Positions 1 through 7,898 of a stretch of DNA of 54,593 nt are shown here, piece by piece. Every line of letters starts with the position of its first letter. Positions within the stretch are counted from its first letter, which is position 1. Made by a program: the position numbers and the translations under genes. The notes below the pieces were generated by a model that had not been told where the DNA came from, did no database searches, and saw nothing but the letters and a program-made list of their open reading frames with translations. The stretch is from Paenibacillus albiflavus. Lineage in GTDB: Bacteria; Bacillota; Bacilli; Paenibacillales; NBRC-103111. Location of the stretch: the NCBI RefSeq assembly GCF_004344915.1, contig NZ_SKFG01000035.1:1-54593 (forward strand), given 5' to 3'.

Positions 1-339
1 GTGCTTATTTCCGATGCTCACAATTCTTACAAGTCTTATACGTCAAATAACGATGTGGAACACGTTATCATAAACGGAAGTAATAAAGAATATATAAAGA
101 AAGGCATCTTTCACCTCAATAATATTAATAATTACCATTCCCGTTTAAAGAAATGGATAAGTCGTTTTAATGGTGTTTCTACGAAATATTTACAACTTTA
201 TTTAGTGTGGTTTCAATTCCTCGACAATAGAAAAATGGAAAGCGATTTGAGCAAGAAAAAGCAAATGCTTATCTTGGCAAGTGTTTATGGAACTTGGGAA
301 ACGGCAGATAAGTTGCGACTGAGAAACTTTGCATTCTAA
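1..339 (+). CDS. IS1595-family transposase, C-terminal part (left end cut by window)
   Basis: The 112 residues seen match the C-terminal half of the ISXO2-like DDE transposase domain of IS1595 elements: an SDAH motif at residues 4-7 (catalytic Asp and nearby His), then an NxxNSYHSRLKKWxxRFNG-type block and a LAWFxFLD-like block at about 68-75. Family proteins are roughly 280-320 aa, so well over half lies upstream of the window. The frame is open from base 1; the GTG at base 1 is probably internal. I cannot tell whether the whole gene is intact. A GNAT gene flanked by 30-bp repeats follows downstream, and IS1595 relatives are known to carry passenger genes. Confident in the family, not in its activity. 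Confidence 0.82.
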   Translation: MLISDAHNSYKSYTSNNDVEHVIINGSNKEYIKKGIFHLNNINNYHSRLKKWISRFNGVSTKYLQLYLVWFQFLDNRKMESDLSKKKQMLILASVYGTWETADKLRLRNFAF

Positions 340-450
340 GAGCCAAGATTATTCGTTTTTTATAAGAAATTAATAATGCAATCCCTTAGTACAATAAGGA
401 GTCCTGTCAAATATATACGGATTTAAAAAATACTGGGGCAATGGCATTTT

Positions 451-480
451 ATAATGTTACCAAACGACGCTTTGGGGACA
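451..480 (+). repeat. 30-bp repeat, copy 1, left of the GNAT gene
   Basis: A 30-bp block with an internal palindrome (CCAAA, 7 bp, TTTGG) ending in TTTGGGGACA. It matches the block at 1181-1210 in 24 of 30 positions by hand alignment. The two copies bracket the acetyltransferase gene. It may be an end of an IS1595-type element or of a derivative cassette; I could not confirm terminal inverted repeats or a target duplication. The rest of 340-614 holds nothing else that I recognise. Confidence 0.5.
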
Positions 481-614
481 TTTTAATTAATAGAAAAAGG
501 ACAATACCTTACTCTGTTCAAATGCTATAATAATAAAGTGGTGCAATGCGCCTATAAAGATTTATTTGTTAATTCCACTTTTTAGAATAACTATATTTGG
601 AAGGTGATATTTCT

Positions 615-1061
615 ATGGTAGAGTTAAGAAAAATTAATAAGGACAATTATGTAGAATGTTTAAACTTGCATACAACTGAAAGCAATGTGGACTTTGTAGA
701 CCCTGTAGCGTGGTCTTTGGCTGAAGCCTGGGTGTCGTATGATGATTCACGCCCCTTTGCAATTTATGCCGATAATGTGATGGTAGGCTATGTTTCAATG
801 TATATTGGCGATAATAACCCCCAAATCATAAATTTTATGATAGATAACCGTTTTCAAAAAAGAGGCTATGGAACAGCAGCAGCTAGGCTTTGTATTGAAT
901 ATTTGCAGAAAGAATACAATGCAAGTAGAATTTCCGTACCAGTTCATCTAGAACATATATCCGCACAAAAATTTTGGAGTAACATAGGATTTGAAATATC
1001 AGACACCATAGAGAATGATTATCTTTTCATGCGGTTGTACATACCTGAAAAATGTGTCTGA
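615..1061 (+). CDS. GNAT-family N-acetyltransferase (diamine/spermidine acetyltransferase-like)
   Basis: 148 aa, the usual size of a single GNAT domain. The acetyl-CoA loop (motif A, QKRGYG) is at about residues 81-86, after the beta-4 strand IINFMIDNRF; a C-terminal FWxxxGF segment follows near 117-123, as is typical of GNATs. The N-terminal part resembles Blt-operon BltD/SpeG-like polyamine acetyltransferases, so it probably acetylates a small amine in the cytosol; the substrate is inference. I chose ATG 615 because GGAAGGTGA sits 8 nt upstream, whereas the in-frame start at 597 lacks a site. It stands alone between two 30-bp repeats and next to an IS1595 transposase remnant, so it may be a passenger gene. 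Confidence 0.8.
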   Translation: MVELRKINKDNYVECLNLHTTESNVDFVDPVAWSLAEAWVSYDDSRPFAIYADNVMVGYVSMYIGDNNPQIINFMIDNRFQKRGYGTAAARLCIEYLQKEYNASRISVPVHLEHISAQKFWSNIGFEISDTIENDYLFMRLYIPEKCV

Positions 1062-1180
1062 GTATATAAAAATGGAGCTTATTTCTATAAAAGGGCGCGA
1101 TTGTTTCATAAGCGTTCTTGTTTTACTAACGGGGTGCTTTAGTGAAATAAGGATTTATAGCGTATACAAAACAAACCTAA

Positions 1181-1210
1181 ATAACGTTCCCAAATGAAAG
1201 TTTGGGGACA
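1181..1210 (+). repeat. 30-bp repeat, copy 2, right of the GNAT gene
   Basis: Second copy of the block at 451-480 (24/30 identical, same orientation), again CCAAA...TTTGGGGACA. It lies directly before a strong terminator hairpin. Confidence 0.5.
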
Positions 1211-1214
1211 CAAT

Positions 1215-1256
1215 AAAACACTTAAAACATCGTTATATCAATGTTTTAAGTGTTTT
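1215..1256 (+). terminator. Rho-independent terminator after the GNAT gene
   Basis: Perfect 16-bp inverted repeat (arms 1215-1230 and 1241-1256, 10-nt loop) made of AAAACACTT/AAGTGTTTT-type arms followed by T residues. Confidence 0.8.
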
Positions 1257-1583
1257 TTCTTTATTTAATCTATATACAGGTTTTTATGCACAATTGATTG
1301 AAGCTATATATAACAAGGTTTTAGCGATATTCAAAAAAATTTGAACTAGCGCACGTTTTGAATAAAATCTTGCATACGCAGCCGATTCCTTAACGTTGTA
1401 AATCAACCTTTTCCTTTAACATAGCCTTTTAATAAAGGAACCGAAAAAGAGCTATCCGACTCTATGAGTGGTAGCTCTTTTATTTGGTATATTAACCAAT
1501 TATTGGAATTATCTGCAACATTAGTAGGCTTGGTTTCGTTATATAGATAGGAATATAAGCGAAAATTTTTTGGAGGGGAACGC
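1257..1583. other. Intergenic stretch, no gene seen
   Basis: 327 bases of AT-rich sequence between the GNAT terminator and the next gene. The only structure I find is the hairpin at 1445-1481. No open frame here has a convincing ribosome binding site. Confidence 0.5.
1445..1481 (+). terminator. Hairpin terminator
   Basis: AAAAGAGCTA (1445-1454) pairs with TAGCTCTTTT (1472-1481). The A/T tails on both sides could make it work on either strand. No gene directly before it was identified on either strand. Confidence 0.55.
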
Positions 1584-2120
1584 ATGCCACTTCGTAAATG
1601 GAAAATGATCATCACTATTTCCATTGGTTTAAATATTTTAATGGGCTGGTATTTATTTTCTAAATATCAGGAAAATAATTCTATAAAAAAAGGAATTATT
1701 ATTCAGTATGCCTTGGGACAACAAGAAGCTTTAAATGAATTAGAAAGGGCATTAGCTAATCAGGATGATAAAGAAGAATTTGTTAAAGCATTAACTTCGG
1801 CATATGGAATCATATATCATATCGAAATATTAACAAGAAGTGATAATCCTATGAGTAAATATGTGGAATTTCCTAAAAATATAAATAAAATAAATGCTCC
1901 TTTGCAATCAATGAGTGTTGGTACATCATTATTTGATGACGCAATGGATCGATTAAATGTTAAATGGATTCAAGAATTAGAAAAATATACTTCCTATATT
2001 TCTCAAGTTGTAACTAAACTTGATTTTCAAAATCGAATTAATGGAAAAAGTTTAAACGAACAATATCATGTATTAAATGAAGTGAGCGATTTAATCGATG
2101 AATTTAAACTACATAAATAA
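1584..2120 (+). CDS. Hypothetical membrane-anchored protein
   Basis: 178 aa. One hydrophobic segment at about residues 8-25 after a Lys/Arg-containing N-terminus predicts a signal anchor; the rest is a hydrophilic, mostly helical, Lys/Glu/Asn-rich domain on the outside. I recognise no family. The start is well supported: TTTTTTGGAGGGGAACGC precedes the ATG at a good distance. It is monocistronic, with a terminator directly after it. It is markedly AT-rich, like the preceding kilobase, so it may belong to the same acquired segment. No function can be proposed from sequence alone. Confidence 0.7.
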   Translation: MPLRKWKMIITISIGLNILMGWYLFSKYQENNSIKKGIIIQYALGQQEALNELERALANQDDKEEFVKALTSAYGIIYHIEILTRSDNPMSKYVEFPKNINKINAPLQSMSVGTSLFDDAMDRLNVKWIQELEKYTSYISQVVTKLDFQNRINGKSLNEQYHVLNEVSDLIDEFKLHK

Positions 2121-2162
2121 TGAATCGTTTTCTGAAATATTTGTGTTTTCTCAGAAAATAAG

Positions 2163-2201
2163 TGACCTATTTCTCTTAAGTGAAAAATAGGTCATTTTTT
2201 T
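2163..2201 (+). terminator. Rho-independent terminator
   Basis: TGACCTATTT (2163-2172) pairs with AAATAGGTCA (2185-2194), followed by seven T. It ends the 178-aa gene. Confidence 0.8.
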
Positions 2202-2214
2202 GATTGACAATATA

Positions 2215-2508
2215 TTACAGGTCCGTAAAATTAACCGTCCCAACAATATCTTCAAGGAAGTTCGCTAGCTCAGCTGCTTCTTCTTCCGTGACTTTGAATA
2301 CATGCTCTAAATAGCCTTCTTCTTTCAAATCATCTGGGCCAATAATGGCGCTTCGCCCGGATTGCAGATCGATCACAATTTTTTTGCCAAAAAAGCTGTT
2401 CGTCGACATCAACGCAAGATCGAATCTACGTAAGGATTTACCTAAGATACAAACAAACCTAGTTGTTGTTTCTTCTCTATAATCATACAAAAAGTCAAAG
2501 TTAGACAT
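2215..2508 (-). CDS. DUF3055 family protein (SAV0927-like)
   Basis: 97 aa from the chosen start. The protein resembles the small Firmicutes family DUF3055: an N-terminal FDFLYD.E.T.TRFV stretch, a central FDLAL...FFGKK segment, then SGRSAIIGPDDL and an acidic EEEAAELANFLEDI tail. The family is cytosolic and its function is unknown. An ATG seven codons upstream (2529) is in frame, but AGAGGAAG lies about 9 nt before ATG 2508 and nothing good precedes 2529, so I prefer 2508. It is convergent with the 178-aa gene and upstream of the TnpB element. Confidence 0.75.
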   Translation of the reverse strand: MSNFDFLYDYREETTTRFVCILGKSLRRFDLALMSTNSFFGKKIVIDLQSGRSAIIGPDDLKEEGYLEHVFKVTEEEAAELANFLEDIVGTVNFTDL

Positions 2509-2663
2509 CTCTTCTGCTCTTCCTCTCATGTGGAAACCTAAATTAATTGAATTAATTAGATTTATTATAAGCTAGCTGTTTTTGAAGGGCAATCTTTCTT
2601 GTACTATGAATTTATAAATCAGCTGAGAACACTCGCGATTTCAATCGTGAGATGAATCGGCTT

Positions 2664-2699
2664 CGGACAAGACGTGTCTATTGACACGTTAATTGTCCG
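2664..2699 (+). repeat. Long stem-loop before tnpB
   Basis: CGGACAA (2664-2670) pairs with TTGTCCG (2693-2699), and inside it ACGTGTC pairs with GACACGT around a TATT loop. It lies between the left-end hairpin and tnpB. It lacks a T-run, so it is unlikely to be a simple terminator; a transposon-end structure or a 5' leader control of tnpB is possible. Confidence 0.55.
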
Positions 2700-2793
2700 A
2701 CATACATAAAATTTGTAATCAAAACTATCTTTGCATATGTTATCCTATATTTGGGATGGATAACAATTCCAATCAAAAAGCGAGGTGAGAATA

Positions 2794-3915
2794 GTGATTG
2801 TAAACAAAGCATATAAGTTTCGTATCTATCCAAATAAGGAACAGAAAATCTTAATTGCTAAAACAATCGGCTGTTCTCGTTTCGTATTCAATCGCTTTTT
2901 GTCACAATGGAGTGATGAATACAAGGAAACAGGCAAAGGGTTAACCTATATTTCGTGTTCAGCTAAACTAACACAATTGAAAAAGGAATTCCTATGGCTG
3001 AAAGAAGTGGACAGTATTTCATTGCAATCATCGCTAAAGAATCTTGCTGATGCGTTTGACCGTTTCTTCAAAAAGCAAAATGATGCACCACGTTTCAAAT
3101 CCAAAAACAACAAAGTACAATCCTATACAACCAAGCAAACAAACGGGAATATTGCCATTGTAGGCAACAAAATCAAATTGCCTAAACTTGGTCTTGTTCG
3201 TTTTGCTAAAAGTCGTGAAGTGAATGGTCGCATTATGAATACTACCGTAAGACGTAATCCAAGTGGAAAATACTTTGTGTCCATTCTTGTAGAAACAGAA
3301 GTGCAGCCAATAGAAAAAACAGGTTCTTCTGTTGGTGTTGACCTTGGATTAAAAGACTTGGCAATTTTAAGTACAGGAAAGGTATTCCCCAATCCCAAAT
3401 GGTTTCGCAAACTTGAGGAACAATTAGCGGATGCGCAGCGTATCCTTTCCAAACGTATTAAAGGTGGTAGGAATTGGAACAAACAACGTGTTAGGGTCGC
3501 TAGAATCCATGAAAGAATAACTAATGCAAGAACAGACTACTTGCAGAAAATCTCTACTGAAATCATCAAAAACCACGATATTATTGGTATAGAAGATTTG
3601 CAAGTATCCAATATGTTGAAAAATCACAAGCTGGCTAAAGCAATTAGTGAAGTATCGTGGTCACAGTTCAGAATCATGCTTGAGTACAAAGCAAAATGGT
3701 ATGGCAAAGAAGTAGTTACTGTATCCAAAACCTTTGCAAGTTCTCAGCTATGTTCGTGCTGTGGCTACCAAAATCAAGACGTTCAGAATCTAAAACTTCG
3801 TAAATGGGACTGTCCAAATTGTGGTGCACATCACGACAGGGATATTAATGCAGGACAAAACCTTAAAAACGAAGCTATAAGACTACTAACCGTAGGGACT
3901 ACGGGGATAGCCTAA
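2794..3915 (+). CDS. tnpB: TnpB RNA-guided endonuclease (OrfB of IS605-type element)
   Basis: 373 aa, usual TnpB length. It has the N-terminal [10 protein letters not shown] signature, then a split RuvC nuclease: Asp at about 183 (GVDLGLKD), Glu at about 267 (GIEDLQV) and Asp at about 350 ([10 protein letters not shown]). A four-Cys zinc finger (CSCC...CPNC, about 320-343) is inserted before the last Asp. All three catalytic residues are present, so it should be active. Known role of the family: cleaves DNA guided by an omega-RNA made from the element's right end, which favours element retention. GTG 2794 is preferred over GTG 2785 because GAGGTGAG then has proper spacing. No tnpA neighbour. 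Confidence 0.92.
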   Translation: MIVNKAYKFRIYPNKEQKILIAKTIGCSRFVFNRFLSQWSDEYKETGKGLTYISCSAKLTQLKKEFLWLKEVDSISLQSSLKNLADAFDRFFKKQNDAPRFKSKNNKVQSYTTKQTNGNIAIVGNKIKLPKLGLVRFAKSREVNGRIMNTTVRRNPSGKYFVSILVETEVQPIEKTGSSVGVDLGLKDLAILSTGKVFPNPKWFRKLEEQLADAQRILSKRIKGGRNWNKQRVRVARIHERITNARTDYLQKISTEIIKNHDIIGIEDLQVSNMLKNHKLAKAISEVSWSQFRIMLEYKAKWYGKEVVTVSKTFASSQLCSCCGYQNQDVQNLKLRKWDCPNCGAHHDRDINAGQNLKNEAIRLLTVGTTGIA

Positions 3916-4000
3916 TCAATTTGAAACCGATAGGTTTCCGTACTTAGGAATCTTGTGACTTCAGTCATGAGAGGTTCAAATTAGTCGATTTTGTGAACGA
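3850..4000 (+). ncRNA. Candidate omega-RNA (reRNA) at the tnpB 3' end
   Basis: In IS605-type elements the guide RNA covers the end of tnpB and the right end, with the guide read from flanking DNA. Here two hairpins follow the gene: GAAACC/GGTTTC (3923-3938) and the right-end stem 3952-3971. The flank that would act as guide starts near 3981, which is the 3' end of the MFS gene read on its antisense strand. Boundaries are inferred, not mapped. Confidence 0.45.
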
Positions 4001-5180
4001 AGTAGGTTGTAATGAAAGATAGAGATAGCAGTAATGCGAGTAGAGCATAGGATAACTGGAGTCCAACATATACAATGCTATAGGCAGCAGCAAGTGGCCC
4101 AAGGGCAGCACCTAGGAATAGAACTAACGAATACAAGTTAATGGCTAGAGTAGCTGTACCAGCTTCAGCTAATCTGGAGATAAGTGCCACAAGGATTGGT
4201 GTTGTTAAAGCGATTCCTGCGACAAAACAGATGCTAAAGAACACGACGATCGTTACCCCGGTTGAATAACCCATTGCAATTGCACTAAATAAACTAATCG
4301 CTAAATTCATCTTTAAAATCATTGTAAATCGCATCCGTTTAACCAGTTCGCCCGCTAATGGTGATAATAAAATGCCAACGATGCCAAATCCTCTAACAAG
4401 TAGAATATCGCCTTGTGATAAGTTAAATGTCGAACTATTTAATTGCACGCCGAGTAGGGTATACATGGCTACAAATGCAAATAGAATCGTGATTGTGATG
4501 AGAAAAACGGGATAAAGCTTGCGATTCCCAATTACCGCCATATATTGCTGTCGTAAGGAATAGGAAGTAGAGCTTGAATGAAGCCTTATGCGAATACTTT
4601 GATTCTGTCTGAAGGTCCATGTGAGCAGCATGGCGCTAATCAGATAAATAATACCTAAGCTATAAAAGACATAGCTCCAATGTAAGGTAGCCGTTATGGC
4701 ACCACTGAATAGTTGTCCAATAACACCAGCAGACAACATGCCTGTAGAGAGATATCCGAGAGTAGTGATCTTGCTATGCTCGGGATACGACTCAGCGATA
4801 TAAGCTAGTGCAGCAGGTGCATAAGAAGCTGCGATAATCCCTTGAAAAGCTCGCATAAGAATGATACTCAGAAGGCTAGTGGATAATCCAACAAGTGGAG
4901 AGATGATTGCTAATAGAAACATGCCGATTAAAATAATTAAACGCGTTCCATAGCGGTCAGATAAAGCGCCAAAAAATAAACAACCAATCATGTAGCCAAT
5001 TGAGAATGAAGTGCCAGTCCAAGCCGTAGTCGTGAGTGGTGTGTTAAATTCTTCTCCGATTAATGGGAGAAGCGGAATGGCAGCATATAAACTGCAAAGA
5101 ACAGCAATTGCACACCAAACTAGAAGTATAGTTAACGATCTGGTTGCGAAATGAATTCTTGGCGATGCAGAAGAATTCAA
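3981..5180 (-). CDS. MFS transporter (sugar/drug efflux type)
   Basis: About 399 aa with roughly twelve hydrophobic segments, the normal size of a major facilitator antiporter. The signature loop between TM2 and TM3, GALSDRYGTR, is at about residues 75-84, and a second GELVKRMRF-like loop lies in the C-terminal half. The substrate cannot be read; it resembles YnfM/arabinose-efflux-type exporters. Start: AGGAGGTGAT precedes a TTG at 5180 by 5-6 nt, while the upstream GTG (5189) lies within the ribosome binding site. The stop codon directly touches the right end of the TnpB element, so the last codons may have been altered by that insertion, although the protein length looks normal. Confidence 0.85.
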   Translation of the reverse strand: MNSSASPRIHFATRSLTILLVWCAIAVLCSLYAAIPLLPLIGEEFNTPLTTTAWTGTSFSIGYMIGCLFFGALSDRYGTRLIILIGMFLLAIISPLVGLSTSLLSIILMRAFQGIIAASYAPAALAYIAESYPEHSKITTLGYLSTGMLSAGVIGQLFSGAITATLHWSYVFYSLGIIYLISAMLLTWTFRQNQSIRIRLHSSSTSYSLRQQYMAVIGNRKLYPVFLITITILFAFVAMYTLLGVQLNSSTFNLSQGDILLVRGFGIVGILLSPLAGELVKRMRFTMILKMNLAISLFSAIAMGYSTGVTIVVFFSICFVAGIALTTPILVALISRLAEAGTATLAINLYSLVLFLGAALGPLAAAYSIVYVGLQLSYALLALLLSLSFITTYFVHKID

Positions 5181-5260
5181 GAATATCACCTCCTCAAATT
5201 AATATATTGCGATCACGATTGTCCTATGGTATTATTTGGATAACCGAAAAATGCTGAGGA

Positions 5261-5298
5261 AGCACCTCTCTTACGATTGCGTAGAAGAGGTGCTTTTT
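5261..5298 (+). terminator. Terminator hairpin upstream of the HRDC gene
   Basis: AGCACCTCT (5261-5269) pairs with AGAGGTGCT (5286-5294) followed by a T-run. No gene on the + strand ends just before it, so it either blocks read-through or is an attenuator in the leader of the next gene. Confidence 0.65.
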
Positions 5299-5340
5299 TG
5301 CGTTGTTCCGGAAACCTAATTTATGAAGGAGGAGATGACC

Positions 5341-6375
5341 CTGAACTTACTTTTCATGAACACACTCGAGAAAAAAGTAGGTGAGAATCGCGTCATTTCA
5401 GCACAAGTAGTCATTGGAGAAAGCAAGGGCATATGGCATGCCATGTGGAGTGAAACAAAGGATACGGGATACGATGAGCAGGAGAACTGGTATGAAGGTC
5501 AGCATTGGAATGAACTCATTACCTCATTAAGGGCGAACTTAATCGTGAAGCTGACGGATGGCTTCTTACCATTAATAACGGTTCCATGGGAAGAAGCTGG
5601 GCAAGGACTAGGCGAGAAGGGAAGATGGAATGCCTTGCTCCAATGCTATAGTGAATCAAATTTCAATAATGATGTGATGGATGCCCTTCGCAAATGGCGA
5701 CGGGACAAGGCAGCTAAGCTTGCTAAAGCGCCTTACTTGATTGCAACGAACCGTATGCTGGAAATGATTGCAGCGCTTCTGCCGCAAAATGTGGACGAGT
5801 TAAAGCAATTACCTGGCTTTGGGAATGAGAAGGTAGCCCAATTTGGTGATGAGATATTTGCGATTACGATGACAGTTGATCGGGCAACCAGCTTCCCCTT
5901 AACATGGGTTGAACGTGCTGTAGATCCGATCATACTGCAGAAGTGGATCATGGAACAGAGAGAGCGAAAACGGAAGATTGAACATGATAAATTGGCTCGC
6001 AAGCGGAGATTTCTTGAAGCAATATGGCAGGGAGCATCGCTTGATTCGATCCTGAAAGAATTATCGATTTCACGAAGAGATGCCATTCTGCTCGTAGAGG
6101 AAATGGATAACGAAGGCTATAATGTCAATCCGATTGTTGAAGCTGAGCTGGAACAGGTTCAGGATGAGATGAAAACGTATGCCTGGGAGCTGTATGAGAA
6201 GCAAGGGGATCGATATTTGAAGCCGATCTTCCAGGCAATCATTGAGCAGGGTGAACTAAGCAGCAGCGATTCTGATCGGACATATCAATGGTTGCGATTA
6301 TTAAGGATTCAATTCCGCAGAAGCAAGACGGCGATGCTGTTGAAGGAAGCAGATATGCAGTCACAAGCCAGCTAA
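5341..6375 (+). CDS. HRDC-domain protein
   Basis: About 344 aa. The middle part (about residues 115-185) is an HRDC-type helical domain: LRKWRRDKAAKLAKAPYLI, then NRMLEMIAALLP and LPGFGNEKV, as in RecQ and RNase D C-termini, suggesting nucleic acid binding. The N-terminal ~100 aa and the helical C-terminal part with an HTH-like segment (SLDSILKELSISRRDAI) are not assigned. The start is odd: a perfect AAGGAGG (5326-5332) sits 8 nt before CTG 5341, and the sequence from there reads like the usual N-terminus of relatives (MNLLFMNTLEK-like). ATGs at 5323 and 5335 overlap or touch that site. I therefore favour a CTG start, with moderate confidence. Confidence 0.75.
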   Translation: MNLLFMNTLEKKVGENRVISAQVVIGESKGIWHAMWSETKDTGYDEQENWYEGQHWNELITSLRANLIVKLTDGFLPLITVPWEEAGQGLGEKGRWNALLQCYSESNFNNDVMDALRKWRRDKAAKLAKAPYLIATNRMLEMIAALLPQNVDELKQLPGFGNEKVAQFGDEIFAITMTVDRATSFPLTWVERAVDPIILQKWIMEQRERKRKIEHDKLARKRRFLEAIWQGASLDSILKELSISRRDAILLVEEMDNEGYNVNPIVEAELEQVQDEMKTYAWELYEKQGDRYLKPIFQAIIEQGELSSSDSDRTYQWLRLLRIQFRRSKTAMLLKEADMQSQAS

Positions 6376-6380
6376 CCAAG

Positions 6381-6425
6381 AAGAAACGGCTTCGCCGTCT
6401 TTAATAGTTGGCGAAGCCGTTTCTT
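6381..6425. repeat. Dispersed palindromic repeat, copy A
   Basis: A perfect 16-bp inverted repeat (AAGAAACGGCTTCGCC and its complement) around a 13-nt spacer. It has the same ends (AGAAACG/CGTTTCT) and a similar centre to copies at 7786, 23971 and 31894. It may also end transcription of the HRDC gene. Confidence 0.7.
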
Positions 6426-6480
6426 AGGTTGATACTTAAAATTTATTAGACAATTGCTATAAATTCTATATCACGCAAAA

Positions 6481-6524
6481 ACACAGCTGCCCAAGAGGAA
6501 TCCTCTTGCCGCTGTGTTTTTTTG
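6481..6524. terminator. Bidirectional terminator between HRDC gene and corA
   Basis: ACACAGC (6481-6487) pairs with GCTGTGT (6511-6517), with inner arms AAGAGGA/TCCTCTT. A T-run follows on the + strand and an A-run precedes it, so it can serve both convergent genes. Confidence 0.75.
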
Positions 6525-6531
6525 GTTAACG

Positions 6532-7470
6532 TTATAACCAATCTTTTTTCTTAAATAAAACGAACATAAGAAAGCCTAACAAAGCCATAAATCCGATGAC
6601 ATATATATCCGCATGAGGAATTTCAAGTAATCCAATGATATTCGTAAAGTTCATACCGAACAAACCTGTTATAAAAGTTAATGGCATGAAAATCGTTGTC
6701 AAAGCTGTAAAAATTCTCATGATTTCGTTCGCGCGATTAGCAACGGCTGACTGATAAGCTTCTCGTAAGTTGCCCATCAAGTCGCGAAGCGTATCAAACG
6801 TATCTACAATTTTGACTGCATTCTCGTGAATGTCGCCAAAGTACTTTTGCAGTGTAGGCGAGATGAGCTTCAGATCCCGTTTATTCAAATTGCCAATTAC
6901 ATCTCGCTGAGGGACAAGTGCCTTCTTCAGCCAGAGAATCTCACTTCGAAGACCGACGATTTCGTTCAAGTGGGCCTTCTTAGTATGCATTAGAATATCT
7001 TCTTCCAGCTTCTCGATCTTGCCTTCGATACGATCTCCGACAGTCACGTAATTATCGACAACAAGGTCGACGAGATGGTAGAGGAAGTTATCTGGTGCGT
7101 TGACTTCTTCTTCCCACAGCACTGGCTTAAGCATACGAATTTCGTTTATCTTCTGCTTGGTTACCGTAATGATATAATGTTTGCCAAGAAAAATATTAAG
7201 TGCTCTTAGAAAAATTTCTTCGTCGTCAAATCGAATGGAATTGACCACAATAAAGTAATGTCCTTCGTAAATTTCAAGCTTCGGACGTTGTTCTTCTTCA
7301 CTAAGGCAGTCTTCAACTGCCAAATCATGCAAATGAAATAAAGATTGCAAAATATCCAGATCTTCAACCGTCGCATCGATCCAATAGAAACCATTATCTG
7401 GTGGAACTAATGCAAGGGTGATATCATCGATAAGCGTAAATACGCCGTTCTGAACTAAGCGTGTTTTCAT
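6532..7470 (-). CDS. corA: CorA family magnesium/divalent cation transporter
   Basis: 312 aa, the usual CorA size. The N-terminal alpha/beta cytosolic domain is followed by a long helical stalk (about 140-245) and two C-terminal transmembrane segments. The signature GMN lies at the end of TM1 in a FITGLFGMNF context, and the protein ends with the typical basic KKKDWL tail. It forms homopentameric Mg2+ (or Co2+/Ni2+) channels in the membrane. ATG 7470 is preceded by AAGGGTGG at good distance. It is transcribed alone from a good promoter about 207 bp upstream of the ATG; the long leader between them looks structured and may control expression. Confidence 0.93.
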   Translation of the reverse strand: MKTRLVQNGVFTLIDDITLALVPPDNGFYWIDATVEDLDILQSLFHLHDLAVEDCLSEEEQRPKLEIYEGHYFIVVNSIRFDDEEIFLRALNIFLGKHYIITVTKQKINEIRMLKPVLWEEEVNAPDNFLYHLVDLVVDNYVTVGDRIEGKIEKLEEDILMHTKKAHLNEIVGLRSEILWLKKALVPQRDVIGNLNKRDLKLISPTLQKYFGDIHENAVKIVDTFDTLRDLMGNLREAYQSAVANRANEIMRIFTALTTIFMPLTFITGLFGMNFTNIIGLLEIPHADIYVIGFMALLGFLMFVLFKKKDWL

Positions 7471-7505
7471 AAGCTATCCACCCTTCTAAGCGAAAGGCAG
7501 GGATT

Positions 7506-7632
7506 CCTTATAACAAGCTCGGGGTAAGCTGAGCCAGCCATCTAGGCAACATCCGCTGCACTTTTGCACATATGAAATTATGACTCACGATGCAACTGCC
7601 CGGGTCGCCGTCCATGCTTACTCTCCCCCTTT
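7506..7632 (-). ncRNA. Candidate structured leader (riboswitch-like) of corA
   Basis: On the minus strand the ~200-nt leader can close a basal stem: GTAAGC (7616-7621) with GCTTAC (7524-7529), flanked after an AGA bulge by GGG with CCC. Inside it, GGCA...CATC can pair with GATG.TGCC. It does not match the M-box or Mn2+ (yybP-ykoY) consensus that I know. The position before a Mg2+ channel makes cation control a reasonable guess, but this is inference. Confidence 0.4.
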
Positions 7633-7676
7633 ATTCATAAACCAACATATAAATATTTCGTGCAGAATACTTGTAT

Positions 7677-7705
7677 AGTATATACCTACATTTTCCACAG
7701 TACAA
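7677..7705 (-). promoter_or_regulatory. Sigma-A promoter of corA
   Basis: On the minus strand TTGTAC (-35) is followed after exactly 17 bp by TATACT (-10). Transcription would start near 7670 and give a leader of about 200 nt. Confidence 0.7.
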
Positions 7706-7785
7706 GGAGCAAATGAAGGGAATTTATACCTAAAATAAAAATATAAAAATGTTTAAGTTTTACACCCTACGTGGATATTTCTCGC

Positions 7786-7822
7786 AGAAACGCCTCCGTA
7801 CTTAGGACGGGGAAACGTTTCT
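7786..7822. repeat. Dispersed palindromic repeat, copy B
   Basis: 37 bp, ends AGAAACG and CGTTTCT, with an imperfect inner stem (CCTCCGT with ACGGGG). It lies between the corA and met promoters. Confidence 0.6.
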
Positions 7823-7850
7823 TCTTGTCAGCACTAACTTTTAATTTTAC

Positions 7851-7878
7851 TTGACTTTTGGAAAAGAATCAGTAACAT
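7851..7878 (+). promoter_or_regulatory. Promoter of the met operon
   Basis: TTGACT at 7851-7856, then TAACAT at 7873-7878 with 16 bp spacing, about 20 bp before the S-box aptamer. Confidence 0.55.
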
Positions 7879-7898
7879 TATTTACAAATCATATTAAC

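Larger units (their letters stand above)
2612..3980 (+). mobile_element. IS200/IS605-type element carrying only tnpB (IS1341-like)
   Basis: Subterminal hairpins with the same TTCA loop mark both ends: CTCGCGAT/ATCGTGAG (2632-2651) on the left and CTTGTGAC/GTCATGAG (3952-3971, with wobble pairs) on the right. Between them is one gene, tnpB; no Y1 transposase tnpA is present, so the element could move only in trans. The right boundary, near TTCAAA, falls immediately before the stop codon of the convergent MFS gene. The exact left tip is uncertain (about 2605-2625). Confidence 0.7.

Noticed and set aside
1015-1197. 60-codon frame overlapping the GNAT end
   Set aside because: No ribosome binding site; overlaps the GNAT gene and repeat copy 2.
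7506-7632. M-box or Mn2+ riboswitch before corA
   Set aside because: The conserved loops of both classes are missing; kept only as an unclassified structured leader.
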